Shown: positions 62,930-64,000 of the stretch, in pieces | Position numbering within the stretch: the first letter of the stretch is position 1 | Layout of the letters: every line of letters begins with the position of its first letter | Assembly (NCBI RefSeq): GCF_000284315.1 | Contig: NC_017094.1 | Coordinates: 341,486-405,485, forward strand | Direction of reading: 5' to 3' | Length of the DNA stretch: 64,000 nucleotides | Source of the DNA: Leptospirillum ferrooxidans C2-3 | GTDB taxonomy: Bacteria > Nitrospirota > Leptospirillia > Leptospirillales > Leptospirillaceae | Made by a program: the position numbers and the translations under genes | Notes under the pieces: generated by a model | What the model saw: only the letters and a program-made list of their open reading frames with translations | What the model was told of the DNA's origin: nothing | Database searches by the model: none

Positions 62930-63889
62930 GTGAAAAAAAGATTTTCAACGCTTGTCGGCGGGTATTGGGCAATCGCCTTGACGACCCTGATCTGGGGTTT
63001 TCATTATGTCGTTCTGTATGAACCTTTAAGAATGCTTACTCCCCGACATTTTTTGACGTTGCGTTTTGGTTGGGGAGCCATTTTGTTGCTTCTTCTTGGC
63101 CCCAGACTTTTTTCCCTGCTGAAAGAGCTCACATTGGGTCAATGGTCCGGTTTGGCCTTTTTGGCGTTCCTGTCGACCGTTTCCTATCAGATTTCTTTTT
63201 TTAAAGCGGTCTCTCTCCTTGATCCCCTCACGATTTCACTCATTTTGTCGCTTGGCCCCTTGATTTTGGCTGTATTTGGGCATATCGGTGCAGGCGAGCG
63301 TTACAAAAAGAGTCAATGGGGCGGGATGCTGGTGGTTTTTATGGGGACAGCCGTTCTCGTTGGCGGAGGTGCTCCCGTCGGAAGCGGACCATTCTGGTTG
63401 ACCGGATTATTATGGGGGGCTCTTTGCCTTTTTCTGTTTGTCCTTCAGACTCTTTGGTCCAGAAGACTTCTCCGGACGCTCCCGCCGTTGACGGTGACCG
63501 TCCTGCCGATCCTGATCGGAGGACTGTTCATCGCCCTGTCCAGCCCGAAAGAACTGCTTCTCTCTCCAGACGAAAGAGTTCCGGTCGTTTATTTCGCCTT
63601 GTTCTATACGATTGGCATCGCGCTTTATCTGGCCTATTTCCTCTGGAACCGGGCCCTTTCCGTCCTGGGAAGCACCCGAACGAGTTTTTTGGTCAATGGG
63701 CAGCCCATTGTAACGGCTCTGGGCGCAATTATTTTTTTGGGAAAGCCTCTCTCCTTCCATCAGGTCGCTGGAGGACTTTTGATGCTGTCTGGCTATGCCC
63801 TGTTTTTTGTTCCGGAGTTTCTGGATAAGCCGCTCCCGCTCGGAGATGCTCTTGACGTGGCATCGAACGGGGAGAGCATGCCCCAATAA
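62930..63889 (+). CDS. EamA/DMT-family transporter
   Basis: The protein (319 residues from GTG 62930) has ten membrane helices in two EamA repeats: ALTTLIWGFHYVVLYEPLR, LSTVSYQISFFKAVSLLDPLTISLILSLGPLIL, then YLAYFLWNRALSVLGSTRTSFLVNGQPIVTALGAIIFLG. It probably exports a metabolite such as an amino acid. GTG 62930 has AGAGGG upstream; GTG 62840 would add a further hydrophobic stretch and cannot be excluded. Confidence 0.82.
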   Translation: MKKRFSTLVGGYWAIALTTLIWGFHYVVLYEPLRMLTPRHFLTLRFGWGAILLLLLGPRLFSLLKELTLGQWSGLAFLAFLSTVSYQISFFKAVSLLDPLTISLILSLGPLILAVFGHIGAGERYKKSQWGGMLVVFMGTAVLVGGGAPVGSGPFWLTGLLWGALCLFLFVLQTLWSRRLLRTLPPLTVTVLPILIGGLFIALSSPKELLLSPDERVPVVYFALFYTIGIALYLAYFLWNRALSVLGSTRTSFLVNGQPIVTALGAIIFLGKPLSFHQVAGGLLMLSGYALFFVPEFLDKPLPLGDALDVASNGESMPQ

Positions 63890-64000
63890 CGGCCTTTTTT
63901 TGGGAAGTCGTGGGAGGTCAGTCGTATTTTCTCCTGCGGTGTTTGGCTTTGGGGAAGTGTCTCATGTTGTTTGGTCGATTCCAGAGATGGTCAAATTCTT

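Overview
The window looks like a chromosomal segment of an acidophilic iron oxidiser of the Leptospirillum type (phylum Nitrospirota). The best clue is a predicted outer-membrane beta-barrel with a single N-terminal CxxCH haem site (27145-28773), which resembles the iron-oxidising cytochrome Cyt572 described from Leptospirillum communities; a small cytochrome c, a cytochrome b561-type protein and a flavin reductase fit with it. The assignment to genus is inference. No rRNA or CRISPR array was seen; one tRNA gene (Leu, anticodon CAA) is present.

Region 1 (1-14.8 kb) is a defence and toxin-antitoxin island. A type I restriction-modification system is present but its genes are far apart: hsdM (1459-3030), hsdS (inside 5896-7509) and hsdR (9553-12621). 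The gaps hold toxin-antitoxin modules (a fused DUF4258-YgiT, a YgiT relic, TumE/TumA, HepT/MntA, RelB, HigB/HigA), DUF2971 and DUF4145 proteins, and one short transposon-like element. An Mrr-like endonuclease precedes hsdM. A membrane protein and a SIR2-family protein follow hsdR without a gap. Two features stand out: the MntA antitoxin domain is fused in frame to the N-terminus of HsdS, directly after a HepT-like toxin carrying the RX4HXY motif; and most separate toxin genes are broken while their antitoxins are intact. Two miniature elements with terminal inverted repeats and perfect 8-bp target duplications (8361-8514 and 14613-14800) lie in or beside the island.

Region 2 (about 15.1-25.35 kb) is an integrative and mobilisable element: an AlpA-like regulator, a replication helicase, an iteron-like GGTTCC cluster, a TOPRIM primase-like protein, MobC, a ColE1-type MobA relaxase, a VirD4-like coupling protein, ArdC antirestriction protein, several very small proteins and a tyrosine integrase next to tRNA-Leu. 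No mating-pore genes are visible, so transfer would need a helper. Four consecutive genes near its end each follow a repeated leader that can form alternative hairpins around the ribosome binding site.

Region 3 (25.5-64 kb) is ordinary chromosome: an HD-GYP protein; the electron-transfer cluster; rsmI, a nitrilase-family amidase and trmI; a radical-SAM/PP-loop pair; a long leftward set gamma-carbonic anhydrase, histidine kinase, response regulator, HtrA, RuvC, RuvA, RuvB; envelope proteins; a DsrE/F/H-like trio; a DppC/DppB-type permease pair; a Cys/Met PLP enzyme; a porin with amtB and glnK; a copper P-type ATPase; an MFS protein; a glycosyltransferase family 9 protein; a cytochrome b; a lipoprotein; and a DMT-family exporter.
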